Shown: positions 9,641-22,750, counted from the first letter of the stretch. The stretch is 64,000 nt of DNA from Polytrichum commune (GCA_950295325.1 OX485807.1:28369666-28433665); one strand, 5' to 3'. The notes: generated from the sequence alone by a model not told the origin. Made by a program: numbers and translations.

Positions 9641-11820
9641 ATGTGATGACAATTGCTACTCTAATCAAAGTAACAATCCACAAGATTGATCAGATGGGTG
9701 GATTGTGCTAGTAATTATTAACTTTATCTCTATCTCATGCCTCTAAGCCTCAAACACTGCAAAATCTTCAACAACGAATAATGCAATAGAAGCAATACAA
9801 CCTATAGAACTTGGAACAACAACCGGTTGCGGGCTTCACTCGAGTAGCCACATATCTAACAACAATTCACTTCTGCAATCACATATTTGTACAATAGTTC
9901 TCCAACATGGTGTACAAACATTTTTATTCAACACTAATAAGTTTTAAAAACCTTTTTATTCAACACTAATAGGATTTACAAACTATTTTATTGAACATCA
10001 ATTTTGCTAGCATCTAGGAATTTTATGCCGCTACCTACATGGAAGGGGGAGGAGAGAGAAAGATAGAGAGAGAATCCTAACCGAAAGAGAGTGAGAGTGA
10101 ACCCGGCGCTAACTTTCATGGACCACTCCCTTCCAACCACAAGGCCTTCTGGCCGTAGGTCTAGCCGTACCTAAATCTAACGGTTAGCATCTACGGCCAA
10201 CGCCACCCTACTTATTCTTCTTCTAAACCCCTTAATCCGACGGTCTTCATTTGCCACCCTCCTGATCCAACGGCCTTCGCCTTCATCCGCAAGTCTTCAT
10301 CTGCATGCGCCGTCATCCGCTCACGCCTTCATCCGCACACGCATTTATCCGCATACACCTTCATTCACACAACGTCGTGCCGGGTCTTCATGTATTGTCT
10401 AACTGTCTAACATTGCTAACTTATTAATATTAACCTAACTCCTAATAATTAGCTTCCTTCCTTAACTCAAACCACAAGCAGTTTGAGTGGCTCACATAAC
10501 ACATAATATAATTGCTTTATTCTAGGAACATTAGAACCAACCCACATGGCCGAATAATAACATGATGTCCTTTGGCATAATGTCAATGAATTTTAAATGG
10601 ATAATTTTGTTGTATACCCACTTCTCCTAGGATGCTAGACATGTAATTTGTATGAGTTGATTAGCTCATCCCAATCGAGGTTGTAGAGATTTTCCTCATT
10701 ATTTTAGAGCTCATATTATTATCTTATTCATTAAAGTGTAAGATTCTCTTTCTTTTCAAAGATTATATAGAGTCCCCCCTCCAAAATATGATAAACTTAG
10801 AATAGTTTTAATAACAAATTTTGGGCATGTCCTTTGTGCACTTTCAAACACAAATATTTTTAGTGCCTATTCTTAGATCCACACCTAACCACACAATGCT
10901 AATAAATAGGTGTTTGACTAAGGTGAGTAGCCGAATTGGGGTTGCCTATGTTAACGCTTAAGTGCCCATGAAGCCAAAAAGTGGTTGATGGATGATTTCG
11001 TACACACTTATCCATTAGAAGGAAGCTCCATAGAAGGTCACTCCACATCATTGGATTCCCAAATTCATTTATTTCTAAATGGCATATGCCTCAGATAAAG
11101 TGGCATATGCATATTTTTCAAGAAAAGAAGAAAGTGGGTTATGTCAAAAAGGTTCCTTTGTTAGATAAGTTATTATATAAGGGAGATTTGAAGGTTTTAA
11201 AGATCTTAGATGAAATTTAATTGATATTTTTGATGTTTTTCTGGACATTGCACTTTCATCCAATCATACAAAATTTCAAGTGGAAATTTTATATTATAAT
11301 AATATCAAAATTTTAGAAAACAAAATCATTCTAGGATTACAATTTATCAAAATGTTATTGTAATTTGATTCCTACTATAAAGATGTGAGCCATATTCAAG
11401 CTCTACACCTTCCACTTCTAAGCCAATACCGCATTAAATCTTTAACATACACTTTATGATACATCTTTGGTTTTGGTGTTCTCCTTTAGGCATTTAGGGT
11501 TAATGCACCCTTGCAAAAACTTGGCTGGCTTTTCACATTTATATGTTTTGATTTGAATGAATGTCAGCTTACATGGATGCAACATATTGTACTTGGATAA
11601 ATATCACTCTTGCTTGACTTCGATGAGACCCATCCCTTGTTGGATGCAATAAAAATAAATGACATCCATGCCATGTAAAGAATTATGCCTCACTTTCTTT
11701 ATGCTTGATTAAGCCCTTGGCATGTGGCCTCAGGTTGATTTTAGCCCCAGCTTAAACCAAATAGACTATAGATTAGGCTAAACCACTTAAAAGTGTTGGT
11801 TAAAGCACCCTGTACCTTAA
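9641..11820. other. no gene seen; short tandem motifs and weak repeats
   Basis: Intergenic. It contains a purine-rich stretch (10047-10100), the CTTCATCCGCA cluster (10262-10375) and a weak copy of the 3915-type dispersed repeat (10590-10760). No ORF of note. Confidence 0.4.
10262..10375 (+). repeat. degenerate short tandem repeat (CTTCATCCGCA-like)
   Basis: About six imperfect copies of a 16-18-bp unit with core CTTCATCCGCA (variants CGTCATCCGC, TTTATCCGCA, CTTCATTCACA) follow each other. Confidence 0.65.
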
Positions 11821-12158
11821 GGTATGTGGCCCTATTGTGGCCACTTCCAACTCCACAGACAACCTTAACTATTGGATCATTCAGGTGACTATTTCATCTG
11901 GTTAGCGATTGCAAATCATGATAAATTTGTCATAATGATGAAGATTGCAAGTCATGAAGATTCTAAGTTTCAGCATTGATGTTCAGATGCAATTGAAAAT
12001 TGTGTTTCTCTTGAAGTGCAAAAGTTATAAGAATGGCATCTATATTTTGAGCACATAATCCAATGTTCATCGCACACATATCTGTTTAACGGGTGTTCTT
12101 AACTATCAGCCTTATCATACACCAATCAAGAAGGGCGACCACATAAGGGCCACACACC
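11821..12158. mobile_element. small TIR element, family T4 (GGTRTGTGGCCC ends)
   Basis: The left end is GGTATGTGGCCCTATTGTGG and the reverse complement of the right end is GGTGTGTGGCCCTTATGTGG. Related ends occur at 21801 (right end) and 40549 (left end). Flanks are TAA on the left and TTG on the right, so the target duplication is not clean. A Tourist-like (PIF/Harbinger) origin is inferred from the TTA/TAA-like flanks of the relatives. Confidence 0.6.
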
Positions 12159-12758
12159 TTGGCGCCAGATCTACTGCCAATTTCACTCAATCATCATGCA
12201 CAACCTCATAAGCAGGAAGGCACCAGCTCTGGAGCTGAAGAAACAGTAACGGCTTTGTTTATGGGAGCACTTTTGCATTTTCTGTTTACTTCTGTAAATA
12301 AAATAATCACTTACAAAACCCAGGAGTCTGGCATGCCAGCCATCTTTCCCTACATACTTTGCTCATCACATGGTATTTGAGAAATTCAGATGCTGTTACT
12401 GCCTTTGACTGACTCAATTGCTTCGAGTGGGTGGTGGAAGTTGTTCCTGTCAGGAACTCAATGCCAATCATGCCTGGAGAGTGGTGAAATTTACATAAAT
12501 GTAAAATTGGTGTCCAGTAGGCTCAGAAGTCCTTTGACTCCCAAACAATCCACTTACTCTCAGATGTCCAGAGTGGGAATAATGGTACAATTTGACCACT
12601 AAAGTAATGTAGTGGAACTGTCAAGCAATTCGTGTGTCACCCTCCCACGAAATTGAATCTACAAGGGGAGCTAACAAGAGATCCGAGTAATCTATTTGGA
12701 TCTTCATGTAGAAGATCGATGAAGAAATGCTTCTGGAAGGAAAGAGTAGATTAAAATA

Positions 12759-15700
12759 CTACCTCTCCCTGTCTGTTGCGTCGCTTGAAACACCTCCTGT
12801 TGTGTGCTCTTTGCTGATGTTTTTTGTCTTTCCCAAGGCAACGAGTGTCCGGGAATCCCCCAAGGTGATGCTATCATCATCCAGAGGCAAAGTATGTTTT
12901 GGGCCTTTAATCACAACTCCTGGAACAACGAGGTTGTTCTCAATAACTGGCGGTCTAGCCTGCAAAACAGATTTCTCACTGCCCTGCGCATGTGAAACAG
13001 AAGTTTGCTTCCATGGGTCATCAGAGCTTGCTGGTGATGTGCTTGCAGCATCACTTTTGTCATCAAGGGCACTGTCGGAATGCAAGGACGGTCCCATTCC
13101 TACATGCTTTTCAGTAACATGATCAGCAATGGCATGCCTGGCTGCAACCGTGTGCTTCAAAGTACCCTTCCCAGTCATTCCTTGCTCCTGTACTGAAATA
13201 TTCTCTGTATGCATACTTCCATCAACAAACGAAGACCTAGGCTGTCGCCTCTCTGTGTCCTGTACATGTAAAGCAGGAGGTTCTTTCCATGGGTCATTGG
13301 AGCTTGCTGGTGATGTGCCTGCAGAAACTCCATCACTTTTGTCATCAAGGACATTGTCTGAATACAAAGATAGGCCTTCTCCTACATGCTTTTCAGTGAC
13401 ATGATCAGCAACTGCATGCCTGGCTGCAACTGTGTGCTCCAAATTACCTTTCTCAGTCACTCCTTGCTCCGCCACCGAAATAATATTGTCTGTATCCATA
13501 GTCCCATCAACAAATGAAGATCTAGGCTGTGGCCTCTCAGTGTCCTGCACATGTGAAGCAGGGGGTTGTTTCCATGGGTCGTCATTGTCTGCTGGCAGTG
13601 TATTGACACCCACTTGAACTACATTCTTTGCAATCAAAAGTGGGTCTGCTCCTGAGGGATGGCTAGCAGGGATGACAACATGCTGCGAAGTGATATCCTT
13701 GAGGTGTTCACTGTGCTTTTGTAACACATTTGTGTCTGTCTGTGTACTAGAATCCCCTGCCGGCTTAACAGCAATACTTGGAGGTCTGGGCTGTGTCTCA
13801 CTGGCAGGCACATGGGAACTAGATGAGTGTTTCCATGGGTCATCAGTACTGTCTGCAAGTGTTTTCCCACCACGTTGATGACTTGCTTCATCAAGACCGA
13901 CATTGTTCGAATACAGATATGGGATTGCCTCTACAGGCTCTTCAATGACAATCTCATCTGCTACAGTTTGGCTAGTAGCAACTGTCGGTTCCAAAGTAGG
14001 GTCATCATTTCCAGCCTGCTTCTCCTCTGAATCCAGGTCTGTCGTTTGTGAATCCTCTACAGACTTTACACTTATATGCAAGGCAGAGATTGTGGACGAA
14101 GCCACAGTTGTACCATTCTCCCCACTAACAGAGGCATTTTCTTTGGGCTTATTAATGACACTTGGATCCTTCAGATCCGTTAGGTCCTCCATTGTTACCC
14201 CGTTCTCATCAATGTTTCCAGATGTCAGTACAGTCGTGGCCTTACCAAGATCTGCACCAAGACGTGACACTTCACCTGGGGTATCATCCTTATCGTCCTC
14301 TGACTCATCATCTGACATAGCTTCAGCCATGAGCAGGAAAGGTCGTCGCCGAGCCTCAGCATTTGCACGCACATCACGGAATGGAGCACCCCTTGACTCA
14401 CTTTCATCCAGAACACGTTGAACTGAACGTATGGGTGTCGCCAGCCGTGCATTATGGTTGCTGATCACCTTCAAGAGGTCCAATAAGATCATTTCCTGTA
14501 CCAAGTAATACGCCAACATGCCACATATCTCTGTTAGTATATAAACCATCTCAGCTCCTCTTCTTCCAAGATGTTAATGTAGGACTCATATGTAATTACA
14601 GAGCTTCAATTCCCAACATGGAACGAGTTTATAATCTGTCCAAACTATGGGTATGTAGATGAAGATAGGAAAACAGATCACATGCAATTTCAACTTAAGC
14701 ACTCCTTTAATGAGAACTTTGAAAGGAACTGAAGCTGCTATTACTTGCCTTCACACGCAGGTATTCTTCAAAATGTGATGTCTTCACAAAGCAAGAGATC
14801 AAGATCTGCACACAAAATAAATACATAACGCTTAAGTACACAAGTTCATGTACAATACCATGAAATTCAGAAACACAATTGAGAGACAAATGTGCACAAC
14901 GTACCTGGAGCGCTTGATTCTCGGGATCAATGGTGTCAAAAAAAGCACGGCGATGTAATCTTTGTTGTTCTACTTGAGGATTCTTTGAAAGAACCCTTCG
15001 CATATCTCTGATAATATCCTACAACAAAACAGAACATGTGCCTTTCAAACTCTTGACGTTTGAAATCATCCTTAATCAGAACTGCATGAATACTGAGCAA
15101 CACCATCTGCAGGGCTAGTCCATCAAAGTTGTCTGCATACATTGGGTGTCGAACTTACAGGGAGTTTGTTGACATCAAGATGGCTGATTCCAAAATGGGT
15201 CTTGATGCGCCAATGAGTCTTTTGACTCAAATTACGCACTACACTCACACTAAACTTATGGTTTGGAATATGTACAGCTTCACGGTCATCTCCTCGGATG
15301 ACAGTTGGTGACCACCAGCCAACATGCTGCAAAAATTTCCGTACTTGTCAACCATCTGACAACATATGCTTGAAAGCTTAATGCAGATACATAAACTCAA
15401 GGACCATATACTACAAGACCATTACAATGTGCTCAATAAGTATCAAGACTCGAATGAATGCATGAAAATTTAGAAGAATATACTCAGAGAAGAAGACAAA
15501 GTTACTGTGACTGCAGCAGATTTGGAACCCCTGAACACGATGAACCATGCACCTGAACAAATATCCTCATATTCTTGAAAAAATAATATGTTCAGATTAC
15601 AAGGTGCTGACCTCAACAGTCCCAGACACTTCCTGGCCCTCTATCTTGGTCTGGATCCACTCATTGTCGACAAATGGTCTCGTTGCATGGATCATGATGC

Positions 15701-18626
15701 TACTGAGGAAGTTTGTGAATATCTGTGGAACACAACTTTCAGGATGAGTTTCCTCAGCCTAGAGAAGCACCACCACTGGATAGAAAGTCTTGGAAGTACA
15801 TTGAAATTGAAGAATAATAAGTTTCTAAAATCCAAACTCCAACTTTACATCGAAGATATGGTTTCCCAGTTCCTTGACACAGAAAATTTAAAACACTAAT
15901 TATGGAATCTACATTTTAAATGCAGGAGTATGTCTGCCCCAGCATGGAAGTAGTATGCTTGCCGTATTTAGCCCTTTGTTGGCCAGAAAGTGGAAAAACA
16001 CAGAGAGACTGGCTAATGAGGAACAACTGTTTTGGAAGAAATACCTCCCGGCCTGCAAGAGTCAATAGAACAGTCCCAAAACCACCAGCTGTTATCCATT
16101 TTTGAGTGGAAAATCCCAACAGCTCCATGAACAAACACACTGCAGCTACCCATACAGAGGTGTATACTGCATTGCCAATGAATTGTACACCCACCTGCAA
16201 ATAAGAAGAAGCTTTTAAACATCATATTGGACCCCGAACACAATCACCACAAAAAAAAAAAAAAAACTGGAAACATACCTACATCAAATGGGGATTTCAA
16301 CCAGATTCCAGAACACTACTCCAAAGGAGGTTTCATACTGAATTAAATATCAGCATTCACCTTTAATTTATGATATTTGAACATGTTAACCACCTCCTTC
16401 AACACCTTTGGACCCAAATATTTATGTTTGTAAGATTACAAGTTTAGATGAACAGAACAACCTAGTTACTACCACCTGCCGCAACTGCATCTTTTCAACA
16501 AAAAAAATATTGTAAAGTCCAGCTTACATTGCGTGAATCTTCTGTATCTTGATGCTCCATCATGAACTTCTGCACCTGCTGGGTCAGACTGCACAATAAA
16601 CAATCACCCCGAAATAAGCCTGGGCTACTGAACCAGAAGATGATGCAGCCATTTGCATCAAGACAGAATACCAGTTTCCTGGTTTGAATACCTTGCTGTG
16701 CAGAAGGCAAAGGCCAGCACCGTTGACAAGGAACGCACAAAGTTGACAAACCGCTGTTTGATTGCCTGACTTGCATTTGTTGACAACACCACTGGATCAA
16801 ATGCTCTGTTCAACAACCCCCCAAGCTTTTTTAGTAAACAGCTTCACGCAAGGAAGACATATGGATGATGTTCAAGAACTTGCAGATCACCTTCTTCAAG
16901 TAGGACTTTCGGCAAAAACGTACACAAGAAGTATGTGATATGTACCATACATCCTAAACAAGGAGGCTTCCATATTGACAGATGATTTACATGACTGCTG
17001 TGAGAAATGGAAGAATTGCTTAAAAAATCATGTAATAAGAGCAATAAGGAAACTCCATATGCGATGGGAACTTTACCTGCAGATCACAATGACACCAATC
17101 CAAAGAAGAATCGGTCGCATGTAAGAAGCCATTATATGCCGTGTCCAGCTCCCATCCCAGTTCCTATCCGTTTTCTGAACCCCAATATGCCATGAACTCA
17201 GCTTGAAGGTGTGACCAATAAAAAGAGAGATACTTCTGAAAATCACTGCCTAAAACCAAAGATGAAGTATGTGCACCCTCTAAAAATAACTAATACCTTA
17301 TAGTTCATGTTTTTCAGTAACATACCCTGAAAATTTTGCGGAAAAACCTCATAGTAGGACCCAAGCCCCATATGGTAAACACCATTAGTCCAAAGGCTGG
17401 GGCTGTCTGGGCCACCAAAGGGGGACACAACTGCACCACACTGGCAGTCCTGTACAGCAAATTTAAACAAACTGTGAGGAAAAAGGCAGGTTGCAAGAGA
17501 AAGCTCTCGATCTGCCATTATGAGGACAAGCCTCAATAGCTCAAGTAGCATTTTCAATATGCTTTAACTTAGGACTTGAAATGCTGTCCAGGAAGGGCCA
17601 ACTATTAGAGTCAAGTAATACTTTCACATCTAACTCCCTCTTCCATTCCAACACCAGCATTTTCCCAGGTGACTCACAACCTTCTTCTTGACGAAATCTA
17701 AGTTTCTGTCAATATTTGTGCAATACGCATTGCAGTGAATTTGTAACAACTTCTAAACATCTGGAATACAAGTGACACATCAGGGTTGAAAAAAATAGAG
17801 GCAGCAGTGCAGACTTCCATCCATCCCATCATTCTCTCAAAAGCACAAGATCAAGAACCATGAAAGTAACAGTAAGAAAACAAGCACCTTCTAATAAGCT
17901 GAGCGCCATAATCTATGAACATAGATGCCACCTTCTTAACTTGCTCCTCTGATGGAAGAACAGAGGTTGCAAGGACCGGCAAACGACCTGATTGCACATG
18001 ATGGTTAATCCTTGAAGAAACCCGGAGGTGGTCCCATAAAGAAGAACACCCTGTCTGTCTTCCCAGAGAACTGCCCACCTGCACTCATCAAATCCAAGAG
18101 GAACCCCTCCCAACACCTTAATAGTGCATCCAACAGACAGAAGCAGCTCAGACGTGCAGGATCCACCAAACCACAAGAACCAAATGTCACTAAAATTCAG
18201 CAACAATTCATGTTCGGAAGCACTCAAACAGCACACTGAGCTCCTGCTAAGCTCAGAAAGCCAGGAGATCATACCCGATGATGGGGTGCAATTCTCAAAC
18301 CAGACACGTGAAGTAGTTCATTCTTCAATCCCGCCTCTGAGCGGCGAATCTGTTCACAAACAGCACAGCTAAGGTCCAGATACAAAGGTTTACAGCTTCA
18401 AGAAATCATCAGGTCTCCTGATGGACTAAAATTCGTTGTAACTCTTGCGGGCACTACATAGCTTCTCAATCAACTTGCCATGAGAACCCTGCACGTTGAG
18501 AATAACCTTACTTACAGCCTGGCTCGGTGGGTCTAGCAGATCACTTACTGGGACTGAAGATGAGCTAGCATGATTGTCATGCACGCCTGTGAGGCGCACA
18601 AGCTGCAGAGCGCAAAGGGTCGCCAT
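12759..18626 (-). CDS. MSL2/3-like: plastid mechanosensitive channel, MSL2/MSL3 type
   Basis: MscS-family channel; in Arabidopsis such proteins sit in the plastid envelope and relieve osmotic stress. Twelve coding exons (minus strand): 18626-18516, 18078-17888, 17449-17326, 17174-17077, 16805-16692, 16588-16528, 16194-16045, 15722-15612, 15326-15159, 15018-14905, 14805-14749, 14495-12759. They sum to 3036 nt (1011 aa plus stop) with matching phases throughout. Residues 1 to about 85 are a Ser-rich probable transit peptide. Five hydrophobic segments lie near 113-130, 160-178, 193-213, 243-262 and 267-292; the last is the pore helix ([16 protein letters not shown]). The MscS beta domain follows, with [12 protein letters not shown] and [19 protein letters not shown]. 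The tail is unusually long and repetitive but ends with the family motif [12 protein letters not shown]. One intron is GC-AG. The N-terminal two exons are the least certain part. Confidence 0.9.
13011..13841 (-). repeat. intragenic repeats in the MSL tail (DPWK units)
   Basis: The coding sequence has four DPWK motifs, near residues 652, 738, 833 and 925. Each is followed by a related block (SHVxxxE, RSSFVDG, [19 protein letters not shown], LDDKSD). The middle two units, of about 93 residues, are nearly the same; the first is divergent and the last truncated. The region is acidic, Ser/Thr-rich and probably disordered. Confidence 0.85.
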
Positions 18627-20560
18627 TACAGGTCACGCTCCTTCATTCCCTCTCCGATCCGAGAAGGAATCGTCCCAACACCTGTCAAATTCTCCTTGTC
18701 GACAGATTCTGCAGCTGTACCCAACCTAACGGGAAGCCCTAAATTACGTAGTACAGCTCCAAGCCAAATTGCACACCCTCATACCTCTTGGGGTTGTTAA
18801 TAAACTGTCACAGTTGCGTCGTGAACTATGTCGCCTTCATCCGTGTGCTCTACAATAGGCTTTGCTATACCATAATCAGATCAGAATGTCACTCCTGGAG
18901 CGGAATGAATTAAAAGGGTCCTTAACATAATCTGCTGGACTTTCTGTAGAACCGCAGGACTCCTATCATAAGACACACTTCTCACCAACCAACCTGCCGC
19001 TTCCTGCTGCAATCTGCACACCATATGCGGTCGATTGCATGTGAAACATAATCTTATATAGACGGGGAAGCAGCTGCTTCTATACACTCAGATTGCCGAC
19101 CACCCTCCCCCCAGCTGCTTACTATCACACTAAGCCTGCATCAGCTGGGGGATCTCAACGATAGTTCAGGTTCACAAAAAAACTGCTGCAGTCTTCATCA
19201 CACCTGCATTTTTACGAATTCCGAGTTGGACATCAAGGACATCCATATGTAGTAAAACCCGACTTTTAGCTTGTGCACATCCAATTTTACTTCAAATCGC
19301 CACATTGACCTTGAATTATTGAGACAAATACACTTTATTCTGCAGGCGATCAAAAATGCGTCGAGGTGCACATTGCAAATTGCAATTAAATTGCAAGAAA
19401 CCTGAACCCTACAGCATAGTAATTGAACCTGAACAAAATTCCTTCCTAAATCGCTTACAAGTAGAAAAGCACTTCCAAGAGAACGAACCCGTGCAGGAAT
19501 TCCAATGTGCAACACCATGAGCCAGAAAATGTAAACCCTCTTCCTCGATCCGTCCAGCGCCGATACACTTCAAAAAGGTAGTCACCACCACTCCATTAAC
19601 CCATCCAGAAGTAGCCAAAAGTTCCCGAACCTCAATTCACTACCCCTGCAATGTCATCTGTATGTGAATTGCCTCCCATAGGCCATCCCCTGTAACCCTA
19701 GCGCAATGGGTTACACGAAACCCCAGCCCCTCCTCCGCTTAATCCTCAAAATCACAAACGAGCATCTGCCACATACCACAAAACCGCTTCTTATGTCCTA
19801 ACATCCACGGCAAACCCTCCACTCCCTCCACGGCATACAAAACCAAATGAACGATATCCACTAACGAAATCCACTCTTCCTTCCAAACTTTTCCTTCCCA
19901 CCTCACTCCACCTTCACTACCAGCTCTGAAACCCTCTCTAAACTACAATTTCATTGAAAGCCAACTCCTCCCACTGCCTAAACGGAGATAGACGCCAAGA
20001 TCTCGTTGCGTTAACGAAACAACTGAAAGGTTTCGAAGACTACGCGTTTATGCGCAAGCAACCACGTGATAAGTTAACGAGACGGAAAACTGAAGAAGCA
20101 AACGAGGCGTGTAAGAGCTCGTTGGAAGCGGCGAGAAGTAACGGAGAGATAGCGGGTGAAGTCCACAAAATTAAGTTACTCAAGCTCGTGCGAAATTTAC
20201 CGAAAGAATTCTCGGAACACATCCGCCTCCCCTTTTGCAGCCTTCGACGTCGGACGACAAAGTAAAGTGCACATCCAAGCACGCGGGGGTCCCCTTAGCT
20301 CATCCTGAGGAGAGGATCCACGTGTCGTGTTCTCATTCGATGAACTTGAAATATAGAATCTTGCAAAGGTCCGGACTACTTAAGGCGAGGCACGTGGCGT
20401 TCACGGCTCTAGAGGCCATTGGGTTGCCGCGAAAGGGACAGGCGCATGTGCCGACTCGGAGCCGTTCGATTGCATCCTCGTTTTGGTTTGTATTTTAATT
20501 CAAAACAATTGTAACTGAAATGTCTCTTGGCCCCTTCACTCTTGGTGCAGGCCATGTGAA
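18627..20560 (-). promoter_or_regulatory. probable 5' leader and promoter region of the MSL gene
   Basis: This is the stretch upstream of the MSL start codon. Base composition is richer in G+C than the intergenic repeats and repeats are absent until about 20580. The first exon and transcription start cannot be placed by eye. A plus-strand open frame at 19954-20265 (103 codons) has no recognised domain and is taken as chance. Three CACGTG boxes lie at 20063, 20319 and 20391. Confidence 0.4.
20063..20396. promoter_or_regulatory. cluster of three G-boxes (CACGTG)
   Basis: CACGTG occurs at 20063-20068, 20319-20324 (CCACGTGTCG context) and 20391-20396 (GGCACGTGGCG context). G-boxes with GTGGC/GTGTC flanks are bZIP/bHLH sites used in light and ABA responses. 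Their position 5' of the MSL gene suggests a role there, but this is inference. Confidence 0.45.
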
Positions 20561-20579
20561 ACCGCAACTTGTTAAGGTA

Positions 20580-20985
20580 AGTCAACGTAGATGGGTCTTA
20601 AATGGTTACTTTTTCCAACTCGCACACTCCTCCTAGAACATGAAACACGCACATATTATATGATGGTTAGCACATCTAAATCAAGGTTGTAACCGCTTTC
20701 CTAATCGTTTTTGGAGTTCATATGAATATCTAATTCATTACCAAAGTGAAGATTCTCGTGCTCATTAATTGATCATATAGTTTTCCCTCCCAATTATGTT
20801 TATTGTTGACCTTAGAATGGTTATCATATTTTGAGCAATGCAGTCCAATATTTTATAGACACATCTTGTTTTGGTATCTGTTCTTTACGACACACCAAAC
20901 CACATACCACTTAAATGTAGGTGTCTCATCAAGAGAAATAACCAAACTAGGCACATCTACCTTAAAGTGTTTGGATGAGAGGGCA
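20580..20985 (+). repeat. dispersed repeat family (3915-type), longest copy
   Basis: It opens with 'gtagatgggtcttaaatggttac', also found as a complement near 29850, and continues through the blocks shared with 3915-4165. Confidence 0.55.
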
Positions 20986-20991
20986 TTATCG

Positions 20992-21184
20992 TATATGAGC
21001 ATACCTCTCATTCATCCAAGGCCTTGAATATAATATGTACCTAGTCTGGAGGTTAGTTTTTGAAGTTGATTTGACACCATACTTAGCTTTAAAGACCATG
21101 AATTAGCATGTCAAAGTTTAATTGCCCACAAACTCATAGGGTGTCAAAACTTTATGTTGGATGGATGAGAGGTACACTCATATG
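20992..21184. mobile_element. small TIR element, family T6
   Basis: The left end has TATATGAGCATACCTCTCAT and the complemented right end has CATATGAGTGTACCTCTCAT; both continue with a CATCC block. Similar inverted pairs bound 55820-56216 and 61731-61948, and a solo end is at about 52765-52815. Confidence 0.55.
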
Positions 21185-21391
21185 CAACAATTTCCTTTCG
21201 GCAAGTATGTGGGCTTTACTTTGTTACTTTGCTTAATCAGGCACCTATATGTGAGTTGTAAAGTGAGTATACCTAAACCCAACATGATAGGTGTTGAGCA
21301 CAATTTCTACTATTATTATTATTCTATTTTATTCTTGCAAGATCAAGAGGAACATTGTACAGTACAATATGTACATATTGAAGATGTTTAG

Positions 21392-21801
21392 AAGGTGTAA
21401 ACCTTTATAATCAACACGTACCATTTGTACAAGATTTTCTAGGTGGTGGACTCAGTTCAAGCATTAGTTTTGGGCATGATGCTCACCTTATATGACAAGG
21501 TTTGTAGTTTTGAACGGGCATCAAGAGACACGTGTTACGACAAGATTGGACTATGTAAGTACTCAGAATATGTCAATATACTAGGTTTAATAATTAACAC
21601 AATTGCGAAGGCCTTCAAATGTGGTCACTTGAAAAGGACAGGAGCTCTTATAACTTTTACATCTCAACTCCGATTCTGACACTTGAAATGACAATCTTCA
21701 CGACGTACAATTGAAAACTACGGAAAACAATACTTCATCCAATCCAACAACCGTACATTATATGTGTGGACTTGGGAGTGCTTACAATGGGGCCACATAC
21801 C
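21392..21801. mobile_element. decayed T4 element (right end clear)
   Basis: The right end complement reads GGTATGTGGCCCCATTG, followed by TTA outside. The interior matches 40549-40920 ('catctcaactcc.attct', 'ttgaaatgacaatctt'). The left end near 21392 is poorly preserved. Confidence 0.4.
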
Positions 21802-21990
21802 TTACTTCATCGTGCCTTGGAACTCGGGATAAGTTAGCTCAAGCGCCAACCCGACCGACAACAACCAGTACGGAAATATTTCGGAATTTACCAATGTATA
21901 ATATCTCGCTTGCTTGCATGCATGTGGCTCACCAAGTTTCTCTCTGAATCCTTCCATTTATTCTCCCTTAATAAGGGGGGAAGGGGGGGG

Positions 21991-22750
21991 GGGGGGCACG
22001 TGTTAGCCCTTTGTATAATCATCATTTCAGCCATGGGGAACAGAGTTGGGGAAGTTTTTGAAGCCTTAGTGGCTAATTGCGGGTAGTTGCTACAAAGGGT
22101 TGGATTTTTTCCAATTTACATCGGCAAGAGCCGGTCTTTTGTAAAATCAATCGGCCAATTGCCTATATTTTCATATTTTCATTGGCCAATATCCGATTAA
22201 ACGGAATTCATATCGGCACTAATTGTTTAAAGAATGTATGAAAAGTTATTAGAAATCATTTCTTAGTACACAATCTTGAATAAGTGAAAAGAAAGGCATG
22301 TTCAAAACTTTAAATTTGAAGAGTTAATATCCTTGGTAGGAATTGAACCTAGCAATGCCTTCACCGCTTGAAGGCCAAGGGTCCCCCAATTCTTCATAGA
22401 AGCAATTGGATTTGGTCATGGAAAGGTTGCATAATTCAAAAAGTTTAAGGTTTAAGGTACTTCCTCAAGTGCATCATCAAATGCCCCAGACAAATAGCGC
22501 TTTGGATGCTTACGGTTGAAATCCAGTAACTCACAAGAAGAATCGGCTACATTTCCGGGACATTTTCTGGTCCATCGGCTAATTGCCGGAGGATTGAAAT
22601 TACAGTCGGATTGCCATCCAATGGTTGGAAATTTGGACCGGCCATGAGGGGAAATCCATCGGTTGATAATGAACTAGCCGTCGGTTTTCCCCGAACATAG
22701 GGGGGGCACGTGTTAGCCCTTTGTATAATCATCATTTCAGCCATGGGGAA
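21991..22750 (+). repeat. 50-bp direct repeats flanking 660 bp
   Basis: 21991-22040 and 22701-22750 are identical over 50 bp (starting GGGGGGCACGTGTTAGCCC, ending CCATGGGGAA). The first copy is preceded by a longer G tract. The enclosed segment has no ORF. It could be a 710-bp segmental duplication remnant or a very small LTR-like unit. Confidence 0.7.

Noticed and set aside
12727-14421. Plus-strand ORFs opposite the last MSL exon
   Set aside because: They are antisense shadows of the long repetitive coding exon, with no independent support.
19954-20265. 103-codon ORF upstream of the MSL gene
   Set aside because: It has no recognised domain and lies in the presumed promoter/leader. The opposite strand is equally open over part of it, suggesting a composition effect.
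22325-22400. tRNA-like sequence on the minus strand (GGTTCAATTCCTACCA)
   Set aside because: Only a T-arm-like stretch is present. No matching acceptor strand, D-arm or anticodon stem could be paired.
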